NCBI GenBank assembly: GCA_900767005.1
Contig: CAAFXL010000294.1
Location: forward strand, 1-6,874
Reading direction: 5' to 3'
From: an uncultured Ruminobacter sp.
GTDB lineage: Bacteria > Pseudomonadota > Gammaproteobacteria > Enterobacterales > Succinivibrionaceae
DNA length: 6,874 bases
Each line of letters starts with the position of its first letter. Positions within the stretch are counted from its first letter, which is position 1. The position numbers and the translations under genes are program-made. The notes under the pieces are model-generated. The model searched no databases and was not told the DNA's origin. It saw only the letters and a list, made by a program, of their open reading frames with translations. This document shows, piece after piece, positions 1-6,309 of this stretch.

Positions 1-12
1 AATGAATGATTG

Positions 13-29
13 CTGAAGATTTTCTTCAG
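13..29. other. Small perfect stem-loop near the left edge
   Basis: CTGAAGA (13-19) and TCTTCAG (23-29) are exact reverse complements separated by TTT, giving a 7-bp stem with a 3-base loop. No T-run follows on either strand, so it is not a canonical intrinsic terminator. It could be the stem of a terminator or processing site belonging to an upstream gene outside the window. Confidence 0.35.
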
Positions 30-204
30 AGAAAGACGAGAATGATATAGTGTTACTTTTTATGAGATCTTAGGTTTAAATAAGAGTATCAAAAAAAATA
101 TAAATTAAGGACAATACTACTTAAGATATGGATTTTTATGATTTAAAGGGTAGTTATTAAAAAGTCTTAAAGAAAAAAGGAAAGATTGCAAATTTTATAT
201 AATT

Positions 205-236
205 CAAAATGAAAACCTCTCCGACGCGTCAGAGAG
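205..236 (-). terminator. Terminator-like hairpin for leftward transcription
   Basis: Positions 217-224 and 229-236 form an 8-bp stem around a CGCG loop. Read as minus-strand RNA the pairing is unbroken, because position 231 against 222 is a U-G wobble; on the plus strand the same position is an A-C mismatch. On the minus strand the stem is followed at once by GTTTTCATTTT, a broken U-rich tail. Strand-specific pairing and the tail on the same side both favour a leftward terminator. It would end the candidate small RNA described next, or act as an attenuator for a gene to the left of the window. Confidence 0.45.
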
Positions 237-304
237 ACCCAAGCTTAGCCCAAAGGCAACCGCCGCAATTCATACTTACAGTATATGACTTTTTCTAAAA
301 AAGT
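205..304 (-). ncRNA. Candidate small structured RNA or leader, unidentified
   Basis: About 211-270 is roughly 55% G+C by hand count, inside flanks of about 25%, which is typical of a structured RNA in an AT-rich genome. On the minus strand a perfect TATAAT lies just upstream (316 down to 311) and a terminator-like hairpin lies at the end, framing a transcript of about 100 nt. The minus strand also holds a 14-codon ORF (273 down to 229, MNCGGCLWAKLGSL) whose UGA lies in the terminator stem, but its ATG has no clear Shine-Dalgarno sequence. I compared it by memory with common riboswitch cores (SAM, glycine, c-di-GMP, cobalamin) and found no convincing match. The function is unknown, and both boundaries are inferred. 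Confidence 0.3.
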
Positions 305-374
305 GCAAGTATTATATTCTTACTAGTAGATTTTTAATTTTGGATATATGACTAATTTCTACTAAAAAAAGTAT
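282..374. repeat. Two degenerate direct copies of a TATATGACT-TTTCT-AAAAAA unit
   Basis: TATATGACT occurs at 282-290 and again at 345-353. In both copies a TTTCT, an A-run and GT follow within about 15 bases, with a TATTA shortly after. The copies are 63 bases apart and differ by small insertions. An inverted pair, TAGTAGA (324-330) and TCTACTA (358-364), lies in the same area. This could be a degenerate repeat or a protein-binding region, but low sequence complexity makes chance a real alternative. Confidence 0.25.
311..316 (-). promoter_or_regulatory. Candidate -10 box for leftward transcript
   Basis: The plus strand reads ATTATA here, so the minus strand has a perfect TATAAT. A transcript would start near 304 and run left into the GC-rich patch. 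The expected -35 position, about 17 bases further right on the plus strand, is A/T-only and does not resemble TTGACA. The assignment therefore rests on the -10 match and on the downstream structure; such hexamers also arise by chance in AT-rich DNA. Confidence 0.25.
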
Positions 375-428
375 TAACAGTAATAGCAATCTATTTCTTA
401 AATCTTCCAAATTTTTAACAATAAATTT

Positions 429-457
429 TTGTTTAATAACCTTAATATTAATATAAT
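429..457 (+). promoter_or_regulatory. Candidate sigma70 promoter, distal, for the hsd operon
   Basis: TTGTTT (429-434) and a perfect TATAAT (452-457) are separated by the ideal 17 bases. Transcription would start near 464 and leave a 5' leader of about 158 nt before hsdR. The -35 match is only three of six, and the whole region is AT-rich, so this is a candidate only. Confidence 0.35.
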
Positions 458-520
458 GCTTAATTTATACGTATTTTTCTAAAAATTAATCAATAACTAT
501 AATTTTTAGCTAAAATTTTC

Positions 521-550
521 TTGTAATAGGACACAATTTTTACTTATAAA
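521..550 (+). promoter_or_regulatory. Candidate sigma70 promoter for the hsd operon
   Basis: TTGTAA (521-526) and TATAAA (545-550) are separated by 18 bases, matching the consensus at four of six and five of six positions. A start near 557 would give a leader of about 65 nt to hsdR. Of the three candidates, this one has the best combined match of -35, -10 and spacing. Confidence 0.4.
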
Positions 551-563
551 GGCAAATTTAGGT

Positions 564-593
564 TAAGCATTTGATAAAATATGTCTATATAAT
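564..593 (+). promoter_or_regulatory. Candidate proximal promoter with a perfect -10 box
   Basis: A perfect TATAAT sits at 588-593, but its best -35 partner, TAAGCA at 564-569 with an 18-base spacer, is weak. The nearby TTGATA (571-576) is only 11 bases away and cannot serve as the -35. A start near 600 would give a leader of only about 22 nt, just long enough to hold the hsdR ribosome binding site. Confidence 0.3.
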
Positions 594-621
594 AAACTAA
601 TTTTAAAAATTTTGAGGTAGT

Positions 622-2955
622 ATGATGCTTTTAGAAAAAAAAGAAGAAATGAATGAAGAAAACATCAAGCTAAACTTTATAACCCCAGCCCTAAATAAAA
701 GTGGCTGGAAAAATGGTGTTAATATCCTAATGGAAAAACAAGTTACTGATGGTCGTATTAACCTCACAGGAAATTTAACCCACCGTGATGACCCCAAAAA
801 AGCAGACTACCTTCTTTACATTAATAAAGACTACCCTATAGCAGTTGTCGAAGCAAAAGCTAATAAACACTCAATATCAAAAGGTATGCAACAAGCTAAA
901 GAATATGCCCAGATGCTTGGTTTATCATTTGCTTATAGTTCTAATGGTGATGGCTTTCAAGAACTAGATTTTTTAACAGGAAAAGAAAGAACCATATCTT
1001 TAGATGAGTTTCCAAGTCCAGAGTCCCTTAAAGCAAGATTTGAGGCAGAAATTAATGAAGGTAAAGGTCTAAATGAAATTGAAAAGAAACTAATAGAACA
1101 GCCTTTCTATACTAGCCAAAATACCTATCCCCCACGTTACTATCAAAGAATGGCAGTAAATAAGACTCTTGAAGCAATTGCAAAAGGTCAAGATCGTATT
1201 CTTTTAGTTATGGCAACAGGAACTGGTAAAACTTACACAGCTTTTCAAATAGTCTATCGTTTATTACATTCTGGAGTAAAGCATAAAGTCTTATACCTTG
1301 CTGACCGCAATAACCTTGTTGATCAGTCTATTCAACAAGACTTTGCACCACTTGAAAAAGTTATTCACAAAGTAAACTTCGCAAGTGATAAAAAAGACAC
1401 TATCACCTCTTATGAAGTATATTTTGCGTTATACCAACAGCTAGTTGGTGATAACGACCAAGAACACTATAGTGAACTTTTTGATCCAGATTTTTTTGAT
1501 TTAGTTATCGTTGATGAGTGCCATAGAGGATCAGCTAAAGAAGATAGTAGATGGAGAAAAATCCTCGAATATTTTAAATCTGCTACCCAAATTGGGATGA
1601 CTGCAACTCCAAAAGAAACTGCTTATGTCTCAAATATCAACTATTTTGGAAAACCTGTATACGAATATAGTTTAAAGAAAGGAATTGATGATGGATTTCT
1701 TGCTCCATTCAGAGTACTCGGAATGAAGCTTAATATTAGTGATGGTTGGCGTCCAGCAAAAGGTCAGCTTGACTACTATGGAAAACCTATAGAAGATCGA
1801 ATTTATAACAATAATGATTATGATTACAACATTATTTTACAAGATCGTGTTAATGAGGTTGCCTTTCATATTACCGAGTATTTAAAGCGAACCGATCGTA
1901 TGCAAAAAACTATAGTTTTCTGTGCAACCGAAGATGCTGCAGAACGCATGCGAATTACTTTAGGTAACCTTAATAGTGACATGGTAAAAGAAAATTCTGA
2001 CTATGTAGTTAGAATTACAGGTAGTGATGATTATGGTAAAAAGAAATTAGACTATTTCATTTCTTTATCAGAAAAATATCCTGTTATTGCTACAACCTCA
2101 GAATTACTTTCAACTGGTACTGACTGTAAATTAACTAAACTTATTGTCTTAGATAAAAACATAAATTCCATGACCCAATTTAAACAAATTATTGGTCGAG
2201 GAACTCGTGTTCGAGAAGATAAAGATAAACTTAGTTTTACTGTTATGGATTTTAGAGGTGTAAGTCGTCTTTTTGCTGACCCTGATTGGGATGGACCAAT
2301 AGACATTGATGATGATTTTGATCCATCAAACTTACCTGATAAACCACCTAAAAACAAACCTCTAGATGGTGATGATAGGCGTGAAATTCCATTGGTTGAT
2401 ACCGATGGTGCTATGGTCTACATGGTTCAAGAAACAGTATCAATATATGATGTTGATGGCAAAATTTTAAAACAAGAAAATATTATCGATTATACACGTC
2501 GCAATATTCGTGGTGATTATGCCGACTTAAAAACCTTTATTCGCAAATGGTCAGAAACTGAAAAGAAAGAAATCATTAGAGAAGAATTAAAGAAATATGG
2601 TATAGATTTAGAAAAACTTAAACAAGATGAACATATGGAAGATGTTGATGACTTTGACTTCATTACCCATATAGCGTATGACCAAAAACCACTCACTAGA
2701 AAAGAACGAGCTGAAAGCGTTAAAAAACGAGATTTCTTGCAAAAATATAACGATGGAGCCAAGAATGTAATTTTTGCATTACTTGACAAATACGCAAATG
2801 AAGGTATAAGTGAAATAGAGAAAGCTGATGTACTTAAGCTTGATCCATTCCGTAAGCTTGGAACTCCTGCCAAAATTGCCAAACTCTTTGGCAATAAGAC
2901 AGGGTATCAGGAAATAATTAAAGAACTAGAAGAAGAATTATATAAAACAGCATAG
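622..2955 (+). CDS. hsdR: Type I restriction enzyme, endonuclease/translocase subunit R (EcoEI/EcoAI-like)
   Basis: This 777-residue subunit gives the HsdR-HsdM-HsdS complex its ATP-driven DNA translocation and cleavage of unmethylated DNA. The N-terminal nuclease domain (about residues 10-115) shows the PD-(D/E)xK core as D62 in ADYLLY and E77-x-K79 in VVEAK. The SF2 helicase motor follows: Walker A MATGTGKT (197-204), DECH box (298-301), TATP (327-330), KTIVFCAT (429-436), TTSELLSTGTD (491-501) and QIIGRGTR (522-529). The acidic linker and C-terminal part (about 545-777) fit the EcoEI-type R C-terminal domain. The length matches this shorter HsdR group (about 800 aa), not EcoKI (about 1170) or EcoR124I (about 1040). 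GAGG at 614-617 serves the ATG at 622 (4-base spacing) or, better spaced, the adjacent ATG at 625 (7 bases). An in-frame ATG at 649 begins MNEENIKLNF, where many homologues are annotated to start, but it lacks a good ribosome binding site. All motifs are intact. Confidence 0.96.
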   Translation: MMLLEKKEEMNEENIKLNFITPALNKSGWKNGVNILMEKQVTDGRINLTGNLTHRDDPKKADYLLYINKDYPIAVVEAKANKHSISKGMQQAKEYAQMLGLSFAYSSNGDGFQELDFLTGKERTISLDEFPSPESLKARFEAEINEGKGLNEIEKKLIEQPFYTSQNTYPPRYYQRMAVNKTLEAIAKGQDRILLVMATGTGKTYTAFQIVYRLLHSGVKHKVLYLADRNNLVDQSIQQDFAPLEKVIHKVNFASDKKDTITSYEVYFALYQQLVGDNDQEHYSELFDPDFFDLVIVDECHRGSAKEDSRWRKILEYFKSATQIGMTATPKETAYVSNINYFGKPVYEYSLKKGIDDGFLAPFRVLGMKLNISDGWRPAKGQLDYYGKPIEDRIYNNNDYDYNIILQDRVNEVAFHITEYLKRTDRMQKTIVFCATEDAAERMRITLGNLNSDMVKENSDYVVRITGSDDYGKKKLDYFISLSEKYPVIATTSELLSTGTDCKLTKLIVLDKNINSMTQFKQIIGRGTRVREDKDKLSFTVMDFRGVSRLFADPDWDGPIDIDDDFDPSNLPDKPPKNKPLDGDDRREIPLVDTDGAMVYMVQETVSIYDVDGKILKQENIIDYTRRNIRGDYADLKTFIRKWSETEKKEIIREELKKYGIDLEKLKQDEHMEDVDDFDFITHIAYDQKPLTRKERAESVKKRDFLQKYNDGAKNVIFALLDKYANEGISEIEKADVLKLDPFRKLGTPAKIAKLFGNKTGYQEIIKELEEELYKTA

Positions 2956-2957
2956 AA

Positions 2958-4451
2958 ATGAGTGATTTAGGAAGTTTTGTAAAAAGAATTAGAGATATCA
3001 TGCGTAATGATGCAGGTATCAATGGTGATGCACAACGAATTGAGCAAATAGCATGGATGCTCTTTTTAAAAGTTTATGATGCAAAAGAAGATGATTGGGA
3101 ATTTAACGAAAGTAACTACGAATCAATCATTCCAGAAAAATTAAGATGGCGTAATTGGGCTATTGATGATGGAAAGGGTAAAGCTTTAACTGGTGATAAA
3201 CTTTTAAACTTCGTAAACAATGAGCTTTTCCTAGGATTAAAGGAATTAGATGTTGATGCCAATACTCCAATAAAAAAAGCTATTGTTAAGACAACTTTTG
3301 AAGATGCTAACCAATATATGAAAGATGGCGTCCTTCTACGCCAAATTATCAATGTAATTGATGGGTTAGATTTTGGGGATTATGATGAAATTCATGCTTT
3401 TGGTGATATCTACGAATCCATCTTAAAAGAACTTCAAAGTGCTGGTTCCTCTGGCGAATTTTACACCCCACGTGCTGTTACAGACTTCATGGCTGAAGTA
3501 ATTAATCCCAAAATTGGTGAAGAAATGGCAGATTTTGCCTGTGGTACTGGTGGATTTTTAGTAAGTTGGCTTAAACAACTTGAAAAACAAGCTAATACAA
3601 CTGAAGATCATGAGGCTATGGGAAAATCAATTTTTGGTATTGAGAAAAAACAATTTCCGTATATGCTAGGTGTAACTAACATGCTGCTACATGGAGTTGA
3701 TGTTCCAAAAGTTTACCATGATAACTCATTACTTCGTGACGTACTTGATTATACAGAAAAAGATCAATTCGATGTTATTCTTATGAATCCTCCTTATGGT
3801 GGTTCTGAAAAAAATGATGTAAAAAATCACTTTCCTTCTGATTTAGCAAGCTCTGAAACCGCAGACCTTTTTATGACTGTAATTATGTATAGACTAAAAC
3901 AAAATGGGCGAGCAGCAGTTATTCTTCCGGATGGATTTCTTTTTGGTACTGATAACACCAAAGTTGCTATCAAGAAAAAACTTATGAAGGAATTTAACCT
4001 TCATACCATTGTTCGCATGCCTAATAGTGTATTCTCACCTTATACATCAATTACCACTAACATACTTTTCTTTGATAAGAATGGTACAACTAAAGATACC
4101 TGGTTCTATCGCCTAGATATGCCAGAAGGTTATAAGAATTTCTCAAAAACTAAACCAATGAAAACTGAGCATTTTAATCCAGTTAGAGATTGGTGGAATA
4201 GCCGTTTAGAAATCAAAGATACTGAAACCGATACTTTTAAATCAAAATGCTACAGCATTGATGAAATTATTAAAGGTAACTATAACTTAGATCTTTGTGG
4301 TTACCCTCATGAGGAGGAAGAAATACTACCGCCTAAAGAACTGATTCTTCAATATCAGGAAAAACGAGCTAGTCTGAATGCTGACATCGATAGAATACTT
4401 GGTCAGATTACAGATATTCTTGGTATCGACCTAAAAGGAGATGCAGAATGA
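2958..4451 (+). CDS. hsdM: Type I DNA methyltransferase, adenine-N6 subunit M
   Basis: This 497-residue subunit transfers a methyl group from S-adenosylmethionine to adenine in the target chosen by HsdS. Two HsdM with one HsdS form the modification enzyme, and HsdR joins it for restriction. The N-terminal helical part (about residues 1-135, with FVKRIRDIMRNDAGI and the IEQIAWMLFLKVYD segment) matches the HsdM N-terminal domain. GEFYTP (166-171) precedes the SAM-binding motif I, ADFACGTGGF (191-200). The catalytic motif IV is NPPY (277-280), and VILPDGFLF (321-329) and NILFFDKNG (368-376) follow as expected of the N6-methyltransferase family. The length is usual for the EcoAI-like group. The ATG lies two bases after the hsdR stop with only a weak purine-rich AGAAGAAG upstream, so translation is probably coupled to hsdR. 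No convincing separate promoter is seen. All catalytic motifs are intact. Confidence 0.97.
   Translation: MSDLGSFVKRIRDIMRNDAGINGDAQRIEQIAWMLFLKVYDAKEDDWEFNESNYESIIPEKLRWRNWAIDDGKGKALTGDKLLNFVNNELFLGLKELDVDANTPIKKAIVKTTFEDANQYMKDGVLLRQIINVIDGLDFGDYDEIHAFGDIYESILKELQSAGSSGEFYTPRAVTDFMAEVINPKIGEEMADFACGTGGFLVSWLKQLEKQANTTEDHEAMGKSIFGIEKKQFPYMLGVTNMLLHGVDVPKVYHDNSLLRDVLDYTEKDQFDVILMNPPYGGSEKNDVKNHFPSDLASSETADLFMTVIMYRLKQNGRAAVILPDGFLFGTDNTKVAIKKKLMKEFNLHTIVRMPNSVFSPYTSITTNILFFDKNGTTKDTWFYRLDMPEGYKNFSKTKPMKTEHFNPVRDWWNSRLEIKDTETDTFKSKCYSIDEIIKGNYNLDLCGYPHEEEEILPPKELILQYQEKRASLNADIDRILGQITDILGIDLKGDAE
4435..4440 (+). promoter_or_regulatory. Strong ribosome binding site of hsdS
   Basis: AAGGAG lies seven bases before the hsdS ATG at 4448, inside the last codons of hsdM. 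It is the best Shine-Dalgarno match in the operon and fixes the hsdS start, which overlaps the hsdM stop as ATGA (4448-4451). Reinitiation plus a strong site should keep HsdS output tied to HsdM. Confidence 0.8.
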
Positions 4452-5977
4452 ACGGACAGCAATTAAAAAACTCCATTCTGCAAATGGCTGTACAGGGTAA
4501 ACTTGTACCGCAAGATCCCAATGACGAGCCAGCGAGTGTTTTAATTCAGCGTATCCGTGAAGAGAAGGAAAAGCTGATAAAAGAAAAGAAGATAAAGAAG
4601 GAAAAAAATCCCTCATATATATTCCGCGGTTCCGATAATCTCCATTATGAGAAGATCGGAGATGCCGCGCCCGTGTGCATATCAAAGCAGGTTCCTTTTG
4701 ATATTCCAGATTCTTGGGAATGGATACGATTAGGAGAACTTACATATAATCATGGTCAAAAAAAGCCTGATACTGTGTTTTCCTATATTGATATTGGATC
4801 AATAGATAATCTTAATCAAAAATTAAATAGTGTTGATAACCATCTCGAACCTGATAATGCGCCCTCACGAGCACGTAAAATAGTAGAAAAATGGGATATT
4901 ATATATTCTACAGTTCGTCCATATTTGCACAATATGTGCATAATTGATAAAGATTTTATGCATCCCCCAATTGCAAGTACCGGATTCGCTGTAATGGCAT
5001 GCCTTGCAGATTACTGCCGTTTTTTCTTGTTCTACTACCTGCTATCTCCTTGTTTCGATAATTATGCGAATAATAGAGAAAACTCTAAAGGTGTAGCATA
5101 CCCAGCGATCAATGATGAGCGTTTATATAGAGCTCTAATACCAGTCCCGCCTATGGAGGAACAGCAACGTATTGTTGCCAAAATAGAACAAATCCTTCCG
5201 TATATAAAAGAATACGAATTATCAGAATCAAGAATTGGGCAATTAAATGCAGCCTTTCCCGAACAACTCAAAAAATCCATTCTTCAGGAAGCCGTTCAAG
5301 GAAAGTTAGTTCCTCAAGATCCGTCAGACGAGCCTGCAAGCATCCTGCTAGAAAAAATTGCTAAAGAAAAGGAAAAGTTAATCAAAGAAGGCAAAATAAA
5401 GAAACAAAAATCTCTACCAGCAATTACTGAAGATGAAATTCCTTTTGATATTCCTAATAGTTGGAAATGGGTAAAACTTTCAGAAATAATATATTTTAGA
5501 ATGGGAAAAACTCCACCAAGAGCAGAGATAGAATATTGGTCTAACGACGTTCCTTGGGTTTCTATTGCTGATATGGTTAATGGAAGTACAATTTCAGAAA
5601 CTAAAGAAATGGTCTCTAATGAAGCTATAGCTAAAAAATTTGGAGGACAAATAACTCCAAAAGGAACAATGATCATGAGCTTTAAACTAACAATTGGAAA
5701 AGTTTCTATTTTAGGAATAGATGCTGTTCATAACGAGGCTATCATTTCTATCATTCCCTTTATAAATGATAATTTTATAACTCGAAACTATCTAATGCAT
5801 GTACTACCTTATTTATCAACTTTTGGAAGCAGCAAAAAAGCTATTATGGGATTTACACTAAATAGCTCAAGCCTAAGTAATTTACTAATCCCACTTCCAC
5901 CTCTCGAAGAACAAAAACGCATTGTCGCAAAAATCGAAGAACTAATGCCTTTGATTGATAATTTTAATAAAGCTTAA
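4448..5977 (+). CDS. hsdS: Type I restriction-modification specificity subunit S
   Basis: This 509-residue subunit reads the bipartite DNA target and holds the complex together. It is built as two similar halves. The opening helix region (residues 6-30, LKNSILQMAVQGKLVPQDP...) recurs at 274-298. The QVPFDIPDSWEWIRLGEL entry to recognition domain 1 (81-98) recurs at 330-347. The IPVPPMEEQQRIVAKIEQI exit (231-249) recurs at 481-499 as IPLPPLEEQKRIVAKIEEL. Target-recognition domain 1 is about residues 93-229. Domain 2 is about 342-479 and contains GKTPPRAEIEYWSNDVPW, a pattern seen in many S subunits. The recognition domains are unlike each other, as expected for an asymmetric target, and the half-sites cannot be read from sequence. 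A Lys/Glu-rich helix follows each opening repeat (about 35-53 and 303-321) and is probably part of the conserved spacer helices that set half-site distance. The first 300 bases are noticeably richer in G+C than the rest, suggesting exchange. The ORF is uninterrupted. Confidence 0.95.
   Translation: MNGQQLKNSILQMAVQGKLVPQDPNDEPASVLIQRIREEKEKLIKEKKIKKEKNPSYIFRGSDNLHYEKIGDAAPVCISKQVPFDIPDSWEWIRLGELTYNHGQKKPDTVFSYIDIGSIDNLNQKLNSVDNHLEPDNAPSRARKIVEKWDIIYSTVRPYLHNMCIIDKDFMHPPIASTGFAVMACLADYCRFFLFYYLLSPCFDNYANNRENSKGVAYPAINDERLYRALIPVPPMEEQQRIVAKIEQILPYIKEYELSESRIGQLNAAFPEQLKKSILQEAVQGKLVPQDPSDEPASILLEKIAKEKEKLIKEGKIKKQKSLPAITEDEIPFDIPNSWKWVKLSEIIYFRMGKTPPRAEIEYWSNDVPWVSIADMVNGSTISETKEMVSNEAIAKKFGGQITPKGTMIMSFKLTIGKVSILGIDAVHNEAIISIIPFINDNFITRNYLMHVLPYLSTFGSSKKAIMGFTLNSSSLSNLLIPLPPLEEQKRIVAKIEELMPLIDNFNKA
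4463..5341 (+). repeat. Divergent direct repeat within hsdS, proximal copies
   Basis: Positions 4463-4537 and 5267-5341 encode nearly the same 25 residues (three differences) but use visibly different codons, for example GTACAGGGTAAACTTGTACC against GTTCAAGGAAAGTTAGTTCC. The protein is conserved while the DNA has diverged, so the duplication is old or the copies come from different genomes. These conserved flanks are where recognition domains are usually exchanged in Type I S genes. Confidence 0.8.
5135..5956 (+). repeat. Divergent direct repeat within hsdS, distal copies
   Basis: Positions 5135-5206 and 5885-5956 encode the matching ends of the two halves, ending the first and second recognition domains respectively (PPMEEQQRIVAKIE and PPLEEQKRIVAKIE). 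DNA identity is only moderate. Together with the proximal repeat pair they bracket each recognition domain. Confidence 0.75.
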
Positions 5978-5997
5978 TCAATTTGCTTTATTTCTTA

Positions 5998-6028
5998 ATA
6001 TTAGCCTTGTTTCCTACAAGGCTAATAT
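5998..6028 (+). terminator. Strong stem-loop after hsdS, probable operon terminator
   Basis: ATATTAGCCTTGT (5998-6010) pairs perfectly with ACAAGGCTAATAT (6016-6028) around a TTCCT loop, a 13-bp stem starting 20 bases after the hsdS stop codon. Placement and stability point to the 3' end of the hsd transcript. It is not a textbook intrinsic terminator, because what follows is CTCATATAAC rather than a T-run, and no T-run follows on the minus strand either. It may protect the mRNA end or act with Rho. Confidence 0.5.
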
Positions 6029-6175
6029 CTCATATAACAATAGGCCAATGTTTATTTTTCATCTTCAAATTTAATCAATCAGGACAATCAAAAATCAATT
6101 TCTTAAACTTTACTTCTCCTAAAAAAATTCCCCCTCCCATCATTTCTCTTTAGTAGATTACATAAAGCGAAAAAC

Positions 6176-6216
6176 AAAACATCTTCCGTTTTCTCAAAAA
6201 AATTGGAAGAGGTTTT
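6176..6216 (+). terminator. Imperfect stem-loop with T-rich end
   Basis: AAAAC (6176-6180) pairs with GTTTT (6212-6216), and TCTTCC (6182-6187) with GGAAGA (6205-6210), separated by one A-G mismatch and closing a long loop that itself has a few A-T pairs. The shape, an A-run, a stem and then TTTT, is that of an AT-rich bidirectional terminator. The stem is weak and the T-run is short, so the call is tentative. Confidence 0.3.
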
Positions 6217-6309
6217 AAAGTTGTAAATTTTCCCCACCCCACTAAAAAATTAAACTTTCTAAAGCTATTAAATTTAATGGTTTTATGATAAAATTCTTTA
6301 AATTTTTTC

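Larger units (their letters stand above)
1..621. other. AT-rich intergenic region upstream of hsdR, no protein gene seen
   Basis: I see no coding sequence with a plausible ribosome binding site on either strand in this stretch. Both strands are broken by frequent stops and most of it is far richer in A and T than the genes. It contains a small perfect hairpin near the left edge, a GC-rich patch at about 211-270 that stands out strongly, and three sigma70-like promoter candidates directed into hsdR, each described separately. Any gene to the left ends or begins outside the window, so its identity is unknown. Confidence 0.7.

Noticed and set aside
231..246. GAGACCCAAGCTT resembles the polylinker edge of common cloning vectors
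   Set aside because: The match is short and stops at once on both sides. The flanks do not continue as vector sequence, so contamination is not supported.
211..275. Possible SAM, glycine or c-di-GMP riboswitch in the GC-rich patch, on either strand
   Set aside because: Short pieces such as GGCAACC or GAGAG occur, but the conserved cores do not appear in the right order, so no named family is claimed.
2052..2894. Minus-strand open frames inside hsdR of 101 and 125 codons, and similar frames inside hsdM and hsdS
   Set aside because: They lie opposite well-supported genes, are rich in Ser/Leu/Phe as expected of antisense to Lys/Glu-rich coding sequence, and show no recognisable domain.
2918..2946. 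TTAAAG and TATAAA as a separate hsdM promoter at the end of hsdR
   Set aside because: The -35 is weak and transcription would start only a few bases before the hsdM ATG, leaving no room for a ribosome binding site.
4448..5977. Invertible or phase-variable hsdS cassette
   Set aside because: The similar segments are direct rather than inverted repeats, there is no second or silent hsdS, and no recombinase gene lies in the window.
6130..6240. G-quadruplex on the minus strand from the two C-rich patches
   Set aside because: Each patch supplies two G-runs on the minus strand, but the patches are about 95 bases apart, too far for a standard quadruplex.
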